Source: Pseudomonas libanensis (GTDB lineage Bacteria; Pseudomonadota; Gammaproteobacteria; Pseudomonadales; Pseudomonadaceae). Taken from it: a DNA stretch of 64,000 nucleotides. A model generated the notes under the pieces. That model was not told the DNA's origin, did not search any database, and saw only the letters and a list, made by a program, of their open reading frames with translations. Shown here in pieces: positions 1 to 8,602 of the stretch; the stretch's first letter is position 1, and every line of letters starts with the position of its first letter. The translations under genes were made by a program, and so were the position numbers. The DNA lies in NCBI RefSeq assembly GCF_001439685.1, contig NZ_JYLH01000010.1, positions 124,001-188,000 of the forward strand. The letters are read 5' to 3'.

Positions 1-120
1 GATGATGAGCTGGGCCAGCAAGTGATAGGTTTCAAACCCCTGCGTGGCCAGGGCGAACAACAGAACATTGCCTTTGATGCGCTCGCCGCGCACTTGGCCA
101 CCTGCGTCGTGCAGGGTTGA
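1..120 (+). CDS. hisS: Histidyl-tRNA synthetase, C-terminal end (partial)
   Basis: The window opens inside a reading frame that runs for 39 codons to a TGA at 118-120. The visible residues end in HLATCVVQG and fit the anticodon-binding end of HisRS, which charges tRNA-His in the cytoplasm. The call rests on this short tail and on position: in Pseudomonas hisS comes directly before the yfgM-bamB-der block, as here. The start and catalytic domain lie outside the window. Confidence 0.75.
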   Translation, partial: DDELGQQVIGFKPLRGQGEQQNIAFDALAAHLATCVVQG

Positions 121-161
121 AGCTGTCGAACAGCCGAATTTAGCGATTAAGGAGTATTGGG

Positions 162-803
162 GTGTCGAGTACTGATGATGAGCAACTGGCCGAGTTCAAG
201 GACTGGTGGCAGCGTAACGGCAAGCCCCTGGTCACTGGCGGCCTGCTGGCTTTAGTGGTGGTGTTCGGCTGGCAGGCCTGGACCAAGTATCAGGCCAACC
301 AGTCCCAAGGCGCCTCGATCGTTTATCAGCAATTGCTGGAAACCACCCTGACGCCGGACGGCAAGCCCGACCCTGCGCAGGTGGCAGACCTGGCCGGCAA
401 GCTGAAGAACGAATTCGGCGGTAGCACCTACGCCCAGTACGGCAGCCTGTTCGTCGCGAAAGTCGCGGTCGATACCGGCAAGCTGGATGACGCCGCCACC
501 GAACTGAAGGCCATTGCCGACAAGCCGACCAACCCGACCCTGGGTGAAATCGCACGTCAGCGCCTGGCACAGGTATTGGCGGCACAGAACAAGGCTGACG
601 AAGCACTCAAACTGCTCGACGGCGATGCTGACAAGGCATTCGTGGCCACTCGCGAAGAGCTCAAGGGCGACCTGTTGGTCCAATTGGGTCGTACCGACGA
701 AGCCCATGCTGCGTACCAAAAAGCCAAGGCGGCGCTGTCTGATGAAGCGGCGGTCGGTGGCTTACAAATCAAGCTCGACGACTTGGCCAAAGGGGATGCG
801 TGA
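162..803 (+). CDS. yfgM: YfgM family TPR-like inner-membrane protein
   Basis: This 213-residue protein has a short charged cytoplasmic start, one membrane segment at about residues 24-42, and a periplasmic alanine-rich helical region with TPR-like repeats. YfgM in E. coli is an ancillary subunit of the Sec translocon that works with PpiD and periplasmic chaperones. I chose the GTG at 162 because AAGGAG lies at 149-154 just before it and the N-terminus MSSTDDEQLAEFKDWW is typical of the family. It follows hisS by 41 bases and overlaps bamB, so hisS, yfgM, bamB and der probably share transcripts. Confidence 0.9.
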   Translation: MSSTDDEQLAEFKDWWQRNGKPLVTGGLLALVVVFGWQAWTKYQANQSQGASIVYQQLLETTLTPDGKPDPAQVADLAGKLKNEFGGSTYAQYGSLFVAKVAVDTGKLDDAATELKAIADKPTNPTLGEIARQRLAQVLAAQNKADEALKLLDGDADKAFVATREELKGDLLVQLGRTDEAHAAYQKAKAALSDEAAVGGLQIKLDDLAKGDA

Positions 804-1947
804 CGTGATCCGTTGGAAACATGCAGCATTGCTGGCTCTGGCCGTTTTGGCCGCGGGTTGCAGCAGCAACAGCAAAAAAGAACTGCCTCCTGCCGAGCTG
901 ACCAGCTTCAAGGAAGAAGTGGTCCTGCAAAAGCAATGGAGCCGCTCCGTCGGTGATGGCCAGGGCGACCTCTACAACCTGTTGCAGCCGGCCATCGACG
1001 GCGACAACATCGTCGCCACCGACTCCACCGGCGTAGTCATTGCCATGGATCGCATGAATGGCGATGTGAAGTGGAAAAAAGACCTCGAGCTGCCGGTTTC
1101 CGGTGGTGTGGGCGTCGGCTACGGCATGGTGCTGATCGGCACGCTCAAAGGTGATGTGGTCGCACTCGACTCCAGCACCGGCGAAGAGAAATGGCGCGCT
1201 CGCGTGACCAGTGAAGTGCTCTCGGCACCGGCGACCAACGGCGATATCGTCGTGGTGCAAACCCAGGATGATCGCGTGATCGGCCTGGAGGCGTCCACCG
1301 GCGACCAGCGCTGGTTGTACGACAGTACCCCGGCGGTGTTGACCCTGCGCGGTACCAGTGGTCCGATTGTGACCAACAACCTCGCCGTTGCAGGCCTGTC
1401 GACCGGTAAAGTGGTTGCCTTGAATACCCAGAACGGCGTGCCGGCCTGGGAAACTCGTGTGGCTATCCCGCAAGGTCGTTCCGAACTGGATCGCGTCGTG
1501 GATATCGACGGTGGCTTGCTGCTGTCGGGTGAAACCCTTTACGTCGCCACCTACCAGGGCCGTGTTGCCGCACTGGACCTGCAAAGCGGTCGCGTCAACT
1601 GGCAGCGTGATGCTTCCAGCTATGCGGGTGTCGCCCAAGGGTTTGGCAGCGTCTATGTGAGCTTGGCCTCCGGCACCGTTGAAAGTGTCGATGAGCGTTC
1701 CACCACTGCACTGTGGAGCAACGACTCGCTGGCTCGCCGTCAACTGTCGGCACCGGAAGTCTTCTCCAGCTACGTCGCGGTAGGTGACTTCGAAGGCTAC
1801 CTGCACCTGCTGAGCCAGGTGGACGGTCGTTTTGTAGGTCGCCAGCGTATCGACAGCGACGGCCTGCGTGCGCGTCCGCTGGTGGTGGGTAACATGCTTT
1901 ATGTGTATGGCAACGGCGGCACGCTGGAAGCCCTGACCATCAAGTAA
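796..1947 (+). CDS. bamB: Outer-membrane assembly lipoprotein BamB
   Basis: The product is a 383-residue lipoprotein of the BAM complex, which inserts beta-barrel proteins into the outer membrane. The N-terminus has a signal peptide ending in the lipobox LAAGC. The rest is a run of PQQ-like beta-propeller blades with recurring G-x-V-x-A-L-D and G-x-x-x-W units. The ATG at 796 overlaps the end of yfgM by 8 bases; a GTG at 805 is an alternative start that leaves the signal peptide intact. The open frame extends much further upstream inside yfgM, but that extension would bury the signal sequence and is not credible. Confidence 0.95.
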   Translation: MRDVIRWKHAALLALAVLAAGCSSNSKKELPPAELTSFKEEVVLQKQWSRSVGDGQGDLYNLLQPAIDGDNIVATDSTGVVIAMDRMNGDVKWKKDLELPVSGGVGVGYGMVLIGTLKGDVVALDSSTGEEKWRARVTSEVLSAPATNGDIVVVQTQDDRVIGLEASTGDQRWLYDSTPAVLTLRGTSGPIVTNNLAVAGLSTGKVVALNTQNGVPAWETRVAIPQGRSELDRVVDIDGGLLLSGETLYVATYQGRVAALDLQSGRVNWQRDASSYAGVAQGFGSVYVSLASGTVESVDERSTTALWSNDSLARRQLSAPEVFSSYVAVGDFEGYLHLLSQVDGRFVGRQRIDSDGLRARPLVVGNMLYVYGNGGTLEALTIK

Positions 1948-2025
1948 GAACTATGCTTGGGGTAACACCCAGGCGGCCCTGCTTCGGCGGGGCATGCGGC
2001 ATCTGACGATGCTGCCCCGAGCACC

Positions 2026-2049
2026 AGCCGCTGCCCTGCAGCGGCTTTT
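2026..2049 (+). terminator. Hairpin with short T run between bamB and der
   Basis: AGCCGCTG at 2026-2033 pairs perfectly with CAGCGGCT at 2039-2046 around a five-base loop, followed by TTTT. It may end or attenuate transcription from the hisS-yfgM-bamB unit. The T run is short, so readthrough into der is likely. A second possible stem (GGGGCA/TGCCCC) lies at about 1989-2018. Confidence 0.5.
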
Positions 2050-2081
2050 GTATTTTCTGAAATAACGAAGTGGAGAGCCGC

Positions 2082-3551
2082 ATGGTTCCCGTAATCGCCC
2101 TGGTGGGCCGACCTAACGTCGGCAAGTCCACCTTGTTCAACCGCCTGACCAGGACTCGCGACGCCATCGTCGGCGACTTGTCCGGTCTGACCCGTGATCG
2201 CCAATACGGTGAGGCAAAGTGGCAAGGGCGCTCCTACATTATTGTCGACACCGGTGGTATCTCCGGTGACGAGCATGGCATGGACGAAAAGATGGCCGAG
2301 CAGTCGCTGCTGGCCATTGAAGAAGCCGATGTCGTGCTGTTCCTGGTGGACGCCCGCGCCGGCTACACCGCTGCCGACCAGATGATTGGCGAGCACCTGC
2401 GCAAGCGTAACAAGCGTTCCTATCTGGTCGCCAACAAGATCGACAACATCGATCCTGAGGCGGCCCGTGCCGAATTCAGCCCGATGGGCCTGGGAGACGC
2501 GATCCCGGTCGCCGGTGCCCACGGTCGCGGCATCACCCAGATGCTGGAAATCGCCCTGCGCGATTTCCCCAAGGATGATGTCGAGGAAGAAGAGGGTGAT
2601 GAAGAGATCGTTGCCGAAGGCGAGGAAGCCAAGCGCATTCCTGGCCCGAGCGAAAAAGACGGTATCAAGATCGCCATCATTGGTCGCCCGAACGTCGGCA
2701 AGTCGACCCTGGTCAACCGCATGCTCGGTGAAGACCGCGTTATCGTTTACGACCAGCCCGGCACCACTCGCGACAGTATCTACATCCCGTTCGAGCGTAA
2801 CGACGAGAAGTACACGCTGATCGACACCGCGGGTGTGCGCAAGCGCGGCAAGATCCACGAAGAAGTTGAAAAGTTCTCCGTGGTCAAAACCCTGCAGGCA
2901 ATCAAAGACGCCAACGTGGTGATCTTCGTGATGGACGCCCGCGAAGGCGTGGTAGACCACGATCTCAACCTGCTGGGCTTTGCCCTGGAAGCTGGTCGGG
3001 CCCTGGTTATCGCGATCAACAAGTGGGACGGCATGACGCCGAGCGAGCGCGATTTCGTCAAGATCGAGCTACAGCGCCGGTTGTTCTTCGTTGAGTTTGC
3101 CGATATCCACTTTATCTCGGCGCTGCACGGTACCGGCGTAGGCAACCTCTACGCCTCCGTACAGAACTCGTTCAAGTCTGCGGTTACCCGCTGGCCGACC
3201 AACCGCCTGACCCAGATCCTCGAAGACGCCGTGGGCGAGCACGCCCCGCCGATGGTCAACAACCGCCGGATCAAACTGCGTTACGCCCACTTAGGTGGTG
3301 CCAACCCGCCGATTATCGTGATCCACGGTAATCAGATCGAGAAGGTACCCAAGTCCTACGTGCGTTACCTGGAAAACACTTACCGCCGAGTCTTGAAACT
3401 GGTCGGTACGCCGATCCGCATCGAGTTCAAGGGTGGCGAGAACCCATACGAAGGCAACAAGAACACACTGACCGACCGTCAGGTGAACAAGAAGCGTCGT
3501 TTGATGACTCACCACAAGAAGGCCGACAAGAAGCGTCGCGACAAGAAATAG
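2082..3551 (+). CDS. der: Ribosome-assembly GTPase Der (EngA)
   Basis: Der is a cytoplasmic GTPase needed for maturation of the 50S subunit. The 489-residue protein has two complete tandem GTPase domains, each opening with GRPNVGKST (about residues 9-17 and 205-213). Each also has a DTGG/DTAG switch motif and an NKID/NKWD guanine-specificity motif. An acidic linker separates them, and a KH-like domain with a very basic tail ends the protein. I chose the ATG at 2082 because GGAG lies at 2072-2075 and it gives the standard start MVPVIALVGRPNVG; an in-frame GTG at 2070 is less likely. Confidence 0.97.
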   Translation: MVPVIALVGRPNVGKSTLFNRLTRTRDAIVGDLSGLTRDRQYGEAKWQGRSYIIVDTGGISGDEHGMDEKMAEQSLLAIEEADVVLFLVDARAGYTAADQMIGEHLRKRNKRSYLVANKIDNIDPEAARAEFSPMGLGDAIPVAGAHGRGITQMLEIALRDFPKDDVEEEEGDEEIVAEGEEAKRIPGPSEKDGIKIAIIGRPNVGKSTLVNRMLGEDRVIVYDQPGTTRDSIYIPFERNDEKYTLIDTAGVRKRGKIHEEVEKFSVVKTLQAIKDANVVIFVMDAREGVVDHDLNLLGFALEAGRALVIAINKWDGMTPSERDFVKIELQRRLFFVEFADIHFISALHGTGVGNLYASVQNSFKSAVTRWPTNRLTQILEDAVGEHAPPMVNNRRIKLRYAHLGGANPPIIVIHGNQIEKVPKSYVRYLENTYRRVLKLVGTPIRIEFKGGENPYEGNKNTLTDRQVNKKRRLMTHHKKADKKRRDKK

Positions 3552-3588
3552 CAGGCGCTTTAAGTTGTGAGCGACAAGCTGCAAGAGA

Positions 3589-3611
3589 GGGCTCCTTTGG
3601 AGCCCTTTTTT
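3589..3611 (+). terminator. Rho-independent terminator after der
   Basis: GGGCTCC (3589-3595) pairs with GGAGCCC (3599-3605) around TTT and is followed by six T residues. This is a textbook terminator closing the yfgM-bamB-der unit. Confidence 0.92.
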
Positions 3612-3685
3612 GTGCGCGACCGTTTGTGCCTTGACCCGATGCAATTGGCAGCTTAAAACTTGGGGCTCACCTGCAGGGGCCTCCG

Positions 3686-4834
3686 ATGATCACCAGCAAG
3701 CTGCCGAACGTCGGCACGACCATTTTCACCACCATGTCGCAACTCGCTGCTGAAACCGGCGCGCTCAACCTGTCCCAGGGTTTCCCGGATTTCAATGGCC
3801 CGCAAGGTTTGCTCGACGCAGTGGGCAAGCATATCGCTCTGGGTCACAACCAATACGCGCCCATGACCGGCTTGCCCGTGTTGCGTCAGCAGGTGGCCGC
3901 CAAGGTTGCTCGCAGTTATGGCGCCATAGTCAATGTCGACAGCGAGGTGACCATCACCCCTGGCGCCACTGAGGCGATCTTCTGCGCGATCCAGGCGGTG
4001 ATTCGCAATGGCGATGAAGTCATCGTGTTCGACCCCAGCTACGACAGCTATGAGCCCTCGGTGGAGCTGGCCGGTGGTCGTTGCGTGCACGTGCAACTGA
4101 GCCTGGACGGTTTTGCCCTCGACTTCGAGAAGATCAAGGCGGCGCTGTCACCGCGCACCCGCATGATCATCATCAACTCGCCCCATAACCCGACTGGCGC
4201 ACTGATCAGCCGTGCCGAGCTGGACCAGTTGGCCGAACTGATCCGCGACCGCGATATCTACCTGGTCAGCGATGAGGTCTACGAACACCTGGTGTTCGAC
4301 GGCGTGCCCCACATCAGCGTTCTTGCCCACGAAGAGCTGTATCAGCGTGCTTTCGTGGTCAGCTCTTTCGGCAAGACCTATCACGTGACCGGCTGGAAAA
4401 CCGGCTACGTGGTCGCTCCCCCGGCTCTCAGCGCCGAACTGCGCAAGGTGCATCAATATGTCAACTTCTGCGGCGTGACGCCTTTGCAGTACGCTTTGGC
4501 AGACTTCATGGCCGAGCACCCGGAGCACGTTGAAGAACTGCCGGCGTTTTACCAAGCCAAGCGTGACTTGTTCTGCGACCTGCTGGCACCGTCCCGCTTC
4601 AGCTTTACCCGGGTGGCCGGCACTTACTTTCAACTGGTGGATTACTCGCAGATTCGGCCGGACCTGGATGACGTTGCCATGTCGCTGTGGATGACCCGCG
4701 AACACGGCGTGGCAACCATTCCTGTCTCGGTGTTCTACCAGCACCCACCCCAAGGCCAGCGCCTGGTGCGCTTGTGCTTTGCCAAACGCGAGGAGACGCT
4801 GCAACAGGCGGCGGAAAAACTATGCGTGATCTGA
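3686..4834 (+). CDS. Class I/II PLP aminotransferase, methionine/glutamine aminotransferase (YbdL-like)
   Basis: This 382-residue fold-type I aminotransferase has the substrate-binding NSPHNPTG motif, the SDEVYEHL segment and the PLP-binding lysine in SSFGKTYHVTGWKTGY. The closest named relative I recognise is YbdL, which uses methionine, glutamine and aromatic amino acids as amino donors to 2-oxo acids. Its last 13 bases overlap the next gene, which encodes a YafV-type omega-amidase. That pairing supports a methionine-salvage role: transamination of 2-oxo-4-methylthiobutyrate with glutamine, followed by hydrolysis of 2-oxoglutaramate. The substrate assignment is inference from family and neighbour. 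Confidence 0.87.
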   Translation: MITSKLPNVGTTIFTTMSQLAAETGALNLSQGFPDFNGPQGLLDAVGKHIALGHNQYAPMTGLPVLRQQVAAKVARSYGAIVNVDSEVTITPGATEAIFCAIQAVIRNGDEVIVFDPSYDSYEPSVELAGGRCVHVQLSLDGFALDFEKIKAALSPRTRMIIINSPHNPTGALISRAELDQLAELIRDRDIYLVSDEVYEHLVFDGVPHISVLAHEELYQRAFVVSSFGKTYHVTGWKTGYVVAPPALSAELRKVHQYVNFCGVTPLQYALADFMAEHPEHVEELPAFYQAKRDLFCDLLAPSRFSFTRVAGTYFQLVDYSQIRPDLDDVAMSLWMTREHGVATIPVSVFYQHPPQGQRLVRLCFAKREETLQQAAEKLCVI

Positions 4835-5613
4835 GTGCACTACCGAACCTCAACGTCGCCCTGATCCAGACCAGCCTGGTATGGCATGACCGCCAGGCCA
4901 ACCTCGAGCATTTTCAACTGCTGCTGGAACAAGCCAATGGCGCCGATCTGATCGTGCTGCCGGAAATGTTTACCACCGGTTTCTCCATGGAGTCGGCCAC
5001 CCTGGCCGAGCCGGAAAATGGCCTGACCCATCAATGGCTCCAGGCGCAGGCGGCTAAATACAACGCGGTGATCACCGGTAGCGTGATTATCCAGACCGCC
5101 GATGGCAGCCATCGCAACCGCTTGCTGTGGGCCAGGCCGGATGGCGAGGTGCTGCATTACGACAAGCGCCACCTGTTCCGCATGGCCGGCGAACACCATC
5201 ACTACACCCCCGGCGAGCGCCAGGTGCAGTTTGAGTTGAAGGGCTGGCGTATTCGTCCGCTGATCTGCTACGACCTGCGCTTCCCGGTATGGAGCCGGGA
5301 TGCCCAGGACACTGACCTGCTGCTGTACACCGCCAATTGGCCCGGTGCGCGGCGTCAGCATTGGAACCGGTTGTTGCCGGCGCGGGCGATTGAGAACCTG
5401 TGTTACGTGGCGGCGGTGAACCGGGTGGGCACCGACGGCAAGGGTTTTGTCTACACCGGCGATAGCCAGGTATTGGATTTCCAGGGTGAGACTTTGTTGA
5501 GTGCGGGGGAGGCGGATGGGGTGTTCCAGGTAATCCTGGATGCGGCGGAGTTGTCTGCTTATCGGACCCGGTTCCCGGCGAATCTGGATGCCGATAGCTT
5601 TCAGTTTGTCTGA
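4822..5613 (+). CDS. Nitrilase-superfamily omega-amidase (YafV-like)
   Basis: The 263-residue protein carries the nitrilase catalytic triad: Glu48 in VLPEMFTTGF, Lys115 in YDKRHLFRM and Cys149 in LICYDLRFP. YafV/Nit2 enzymes hydrolyse 2-oxoglutaramate and 2-oxosuccinamate, the keto acids made when glutamine or asparagine donate an amino group. The open frame begins further upstream inside the aminotransferase gene, but the ATG at 4822 (MRDLSALPNLNVALIQT) gives the standard start. The overlap with the upstream aminotransferase implies translational coupling and a shared pathway. Confidence 0.88.
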   Translation: MRDLSALPNLNVALIQTSLVWHDRQANLEHFQLLLEQANGADLIVLPEMFTTGFSMESATLAEPENGLTHQWLQAQAAKYNAVITGSVIIQTADGSHRNRLLWARPDGEVLHYDKRHLFRMAGEHHHYTPGERQVQFELKGWRIRPLICYDLRFPVWSRDAQDTDLLLYTANWPGARRQHWNRLLPARAIENLCYVAAVNRVGTDGKGFVYTGDSQVLDFQGETLLSAGEADGVFQVILDAAELSAYRTRFPANLDADSFQFV

Positions 5614-5622
5614 TAGACCGCT

Positions 5623-5692
5623 ATCGGGGGCAAGCCCCCTCCCACATTTGAATGTATTCGCAAATCAAAGTGGGAGGGGGCTTGCCCCCGAT
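5623..5692. repeat. Inverted REP-type pair
   Basis: ATCGGGGGCAAGCCCCCTCC near the left end is answered by its inverted copy GGGAGGGGGCTTGCCCCCGAT near the right, about 25 bases apart. This is the GGGGGCAAGCCCCC class seen again at 11788, 29660 and 55153, an intergenic mobile-type repeat of fluorescent pseudomonads. Confidence 0.85.
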
Positions 5693-5723
5693 GAGGCCAT
5701 CAGCAACACCATAGCCCCCAAGT

Positions 5724-5758
5724 AAAAAGGCCCCTGGATTCGCATCCAGAGGCCTTTT
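5724..5758. terminator. Bidirectional terminator between the omega-amidase gene and leuA
   Basis: AAAAAGGCC at 5724-5732 pairs with GGCCTTTT at 5751-5758, and an inner CTGGAT/ATCCAG stem closes on a four-base loop. The A run on one side and T run on the other suit termination in both directions. It lies at the 3' ends of the converging genes at 5613 and 5776. Confidence 0.85.
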
Positions 5759-5775
5759 GCATTTCAGCAATCAAG

Positions 5776-7455
5776 TTACGCCGCTTTGGCTTCCAACTGG
5801 CTCAACGAACGGTTCAGCGCACTGAACAGCGCCTTGAAGCTGGCTGTAGTGATGTTTTCATCGATACCCACACCATGCACCGGACGCTCGCCATTCACAC
5901 GCAGTTCAATGTAGGCCGCCGCCTTGGCGTTGGTGCCTGCACCGATCGCATGCTCGTTGTAGTCCATGATCTCCACGCCAATCGGCAGGCCAGCCACCAA
6001 GGCTTCCAGCGCACCGTTGCCTTTGCCTTTCCAGTGGAGGTTGGTTTCGCCCTGGCCTTTGCCGGACACTTCTACTTCGACAAAGCTGTTGCCGTTCTCT
6101 TCCTGCAGGCGATGGCTGACCAATGCATACGGCGTGTTGGCTTGCAGGTACTCACGCTGCAGCAAGGCGTAGATCTGCGGTGCGGTCATTTCCAGGCCAA
6201 CGCGGTCGGTCTCGGCCTGTACCACCTGGCTGAATTCGATCTGCATGCGGCGTGGCAAGCTGATGTCGTATTCCTGCTCCAGCAGGTAGGCGATGCCGCC
6301 TTTGCCCGACTGGCTGTTCACGCGGATCACGGCTTCGTAGCTGCGGCCAATGTCGGCCGGGTCGATCGGCAGGTACGGTACTTCCCACAGCGCATCGTCT
6401 TTCTGCTGGGCGAAGCCCTTGCGGATCGCGTCCTGGTGGGAGCCGGAGAACGCGGTGTGGACCAGGTCGCCCACATATGGGTGACGCGGGTGCACCTGGA
6501 TCTGGTTGCACTCTTCGACGACCTTGCGCACGCCGTCGATATCGGAAAAGTCCAGTTCGGGGTTAACCCCCTGGGTGTAGAGGTTCAGCGCCACGGTCAC
6601 CAGGTCGACGTTGCCGGTACGCTCGCCGTTGCCGAACAGGCAGCCCTCGACACGGTCGGCGCCGGCCATCAGGCCCAGCTCGGTGGCGGCCACGCCAGTG
6701 CCACGGTCGTTGTGGGTGTGCAGGCTGATGATCACGCTGTCGCGACGGTTGATATGGCGACCGAACCATTCGATCTGGTCGGCATAGATGTTCGGCGTGG
6801 CGCATTCAACCGTGGCCGGCAGGTTGAGGATCATCTTGTGCTCGGGCGTCGGGTTCCACACGTCGATAACGGCGTCGCAGACTTCCTTGGCGAACTCCAG
6901 CTCAGTGGCGCTGAAGGTCTCTGGGGAATATTCGAAGGTCCACTGGGTTTCCGGCTGCTGGGCAGCGTACTTGACAAACAGCTTGGCCGCGTTGACCGCG
7001 ATGGCCTTGATGCCGTCCTTGTCCTGGTTGAACACAATGCGGCGAAACGACGGTGACGTAGCGTTGTACAAGTGCACGATGGCCTTCTTGGCACCGCGCA
7101 GGGATTCAAAGGTACGTGCGATCAAGTCTTCACGGCCCTGGGTCAGCACCTGGATGGTGGTGTCCTCGGGGATGTGGTTGTCTTCGATCAGGGTGCGCAC
7201 GAAATCGAAATCGGTTTGCGAGGCGGCCGGGAACGACGCTTCGATTTCCTTTACGCCAACCGCGACCAGGGTCTTCCAGAAGCGCAGTTTTTTCGCGGCG
7301 TCCATCGGCTCGATCAACGATTGGTTGCCATCACGCAGGTCGGAACTGCACCAGATGGGCGCGGTGGTGATGGTCTTCGATGGCCAGGTGCGGTCCGGGA
7401 TATCGATAGTCGGGAACGCGCGGTATTTGGAAGACGGGTCTTTGAGCATGCTCAT
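5776..7455 (-). CDS. leuA: 2-isopropylmalate synthase
   Basis: LeuA condenses acetyl-CoA with 2-oxoisovalerate in the first committed step of leucine synthesis. The 559-residue protein has the TIM-barrel start SSDLRDGNQSL with its metal-binding aspartate, the metal-binding HTHNDRGTG, and the C-terminal regulatory domain that senses leucine. The length and the motif GVGIDENITTASF near the end fit the long LeuA form of Pseudomonas. The start MSMLKDPSSKYRAF follows an AGGA; a second ATG two codons later is possible. The gene stands alone, with a 322-base leader region and a strong terminator. Confidence 0.97.
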   Translation of the reverse strand: MSMLKDPSSKYRAFPTIDIPDRTWPSKTITTAPIWCSSDLRDGNQSLIEPMDAAKKLRFWKTLVAVGVKEIEASFPAASQTDFDFVRTLIEDNHIPEDTTIQVLTQGREDLIARTFESLRGAKKAIVHLYNATSPSFRRIVFNQDKDGIKAIAVNAAKLFVKYAAQQPETQWTFEYSPETFSATELEFAKEVCDAVIDVWNPTPEHKMILNLPATVECATPNIYADQIEWFGRHINRRDSVIISLHTHNDRGTGVAATELGLMAGADRVEGCLFGNGERTGNVDLVTVALNLYTQGVNPELDFSDIDGVRKVVEECNQIQVHPRHPYVGDLVHTAFSGSHQDAIRKGFAQQKDDALWEVPYLPIDPADIGRSYEAVIRVNSQSGKGGIAYLLEQEYDISLPRRMQIEFSQVVQAETDRVGLEMTAPQIYALLQREYLQANTPYALVSHRLQEENGNSFVEVEVSGKGQGETNLHWKGKGNGALEALVAGLPIGVEIMDYNEHAIGAGTNAKAAAYIELRVNGERPVHGVGIDENITTASFKALFSALNRSLSQLEAKAA

Positions 7456-7777
7456 CGGGGAATCCTTTGTGTAGGGGCCGAGAAGAGGCGGCCTGCCATG
7501 GAACTGTTATTGGGGATAAAGCTTAGGGCGAGGCAGATCGATTCAGCCTGGCAGTCGTGCGCTGACGAGGCACAGGCTGCGGTGCTGGCGAAGCTGAATG
7601 AGGGTGTGAGAGGTTTTCATAAGCCCAACCCTAACCGCAGGGGTGAAAGATGGCAAGCAGCCGATAAAATTTGAGATAAGTTCTGCTCTGTACGGAATAA
7701 ACGAGATTTTATGCCAGGTTTGAAGTCGGTAGCTGGTTTTAATTGCGCAGCGGTGATAGGGCGCGCAATCGTGTGTT
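7456..7777. other. Long leuA leader and intergenic region
   Basis: This 322-base gap separates leuA from the M23 peptidase gene, both on the minus strand. Apart from a possible 25-codon leader ORF (7543-7620) I see no gene. A weak hairpin (ATTGCGC at 7742-7748, GCGCAAT at 7763-7769) sits just past the M23 stop. The leuA promoter must lie here but I could not place it confidently. Confidence 0.5.
7543..7620 (-). CDS. Possible 25-residue leader peptide upstream of leuA
   Basis: A short frame starts at the ATG at 7620 and stops at 7543, about 90 bases before leuA on the same strand. It reads MKTSHTLIQLRQHRSLCLVS and ends ARLPG. It has four leucines but no leucine run, and no clear attenuator hairpin with a T run follows it. 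It could be a regulatory leader, or chance in a non-coding leader. It is listed for its position only. Confidence 0.25.
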   Translation of the reverse strand: MKTSHTLIQLRQHRSLCLVSARLPG

Positions 7778-8599
7778 TCAGGGTTGGAATGCGCCTATAA
7801 AGATCGCCGGGTCAACCCGTGCATCGTTCAGGCTGACGTTCCAATGCATGTGCGGCCCCGTCGCCCGTCCGGTCGAACCCACTTTGCCTACGACCGCACC
7901 GCGCACCAGTTGCTGGCCCACCTTCACGTCGATCTTCGACATATGGCAGAACATGCTGATAAAGCCTTGGCCATGGTCGACGAACACTGTGTTGCCATTG
8001 AAGAAGTAGTTGCCAACCAGAATCACCTTGCCGTTCGCGGGCGTCTTGATCGGCGTACCGGCCGGCACGGCGAAGTCGAGGCCCGAATGCGGGTTGCGCT
8101 CTTCGCCGTTGAAGAAGCGACGCACCCCGAACTTGCTCGACAATGGGCCGTTCACCGGTTTGTCCAGCACCAGGTTGCTCGGCAGGGTGGGGCTGAAACT
8201 GCGGTAAGCCTTGAGCTGTACCGCCAGCTCGCCTTCGATGCGCTTGAGCTGGGCCGGGTCAGGGTTGACCTGGCTTTTATTCTTCAGCGTGATGCGCTGC
8301 TCCGGGTACTTCTTGTAACCGACGATAAACGGCAAGTTGCGCCCGCCGCTGCTGATGCGCTCGTTACCGGGCCTGACCGTCAACGGGATACCGACGATGG
8401 CTAGCCAGTTGTCCTGTTCTTTGACCACCAGTACGGGTTTGCCTTGGTATGTGGCTTTGGGCGCCGTGGCGGCAGGTCCCAGTTCGACCACCGCCACGCC
8501 ACCGGGCACCGGCTTGTTCAAGGTGCGGGTGATATAGCTCTCAGCGTGGGCGTTAACGGCCAGGCACAACAACAGCAACAAGCTCAATAGACGTGGCAT
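7778..8599 (-). CDS. M23 family zinc metallopeptidase (secreted, peptidoglycan-directed)
   Basis: The 273-residue protein has a signal peptide (leucine-rich core, cleavage after VNAHA), a beta-rich N-terminal domain and a C-terminal LytM/M23 domain. The zinc and catalytic residues are visible in NPHSGLDFAVPAGTPIK, HGQGF...CHMS and GPHMHWNV. It should act on peptidoglycan cross-links in the periplasm. The ATG at 8599 begins three bases after the xseA stop, so the two are probably co-transcribed; a TTG one codon earlier is in frame but unlikely. All zinc ligands are present, so it is probably an active hydrolase rather than an EnvC/NlpD-type activator. Confidence 0.9.
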   Translation of the reverse strand: MPRLLSLLLLLCLAVNAHAESYITRTLNKPVPGGVAVVELGPAATAPKATYQGKPVLVVKEQDNWLAIVGIPLTVRPGNERISSGGRNLPFIVGYKKYPEQRITLKNKSQVNPDPAQLKRIEGELAVQLKAYRSFSPTLPSNLVLDKPVNGPLSSKFGVRRFFNGEERNPHSGLDFAVPAGTPIKTPANGKVILVGNYFFNGNTVFVDHGQGFISMFCHMSKIDVKVGQQLVRGAVVGKVGSTGRATGPHMHWNVSLNDARVDPAIFIGAFQP

Positions 8600-8602
8600 C
8601 AA

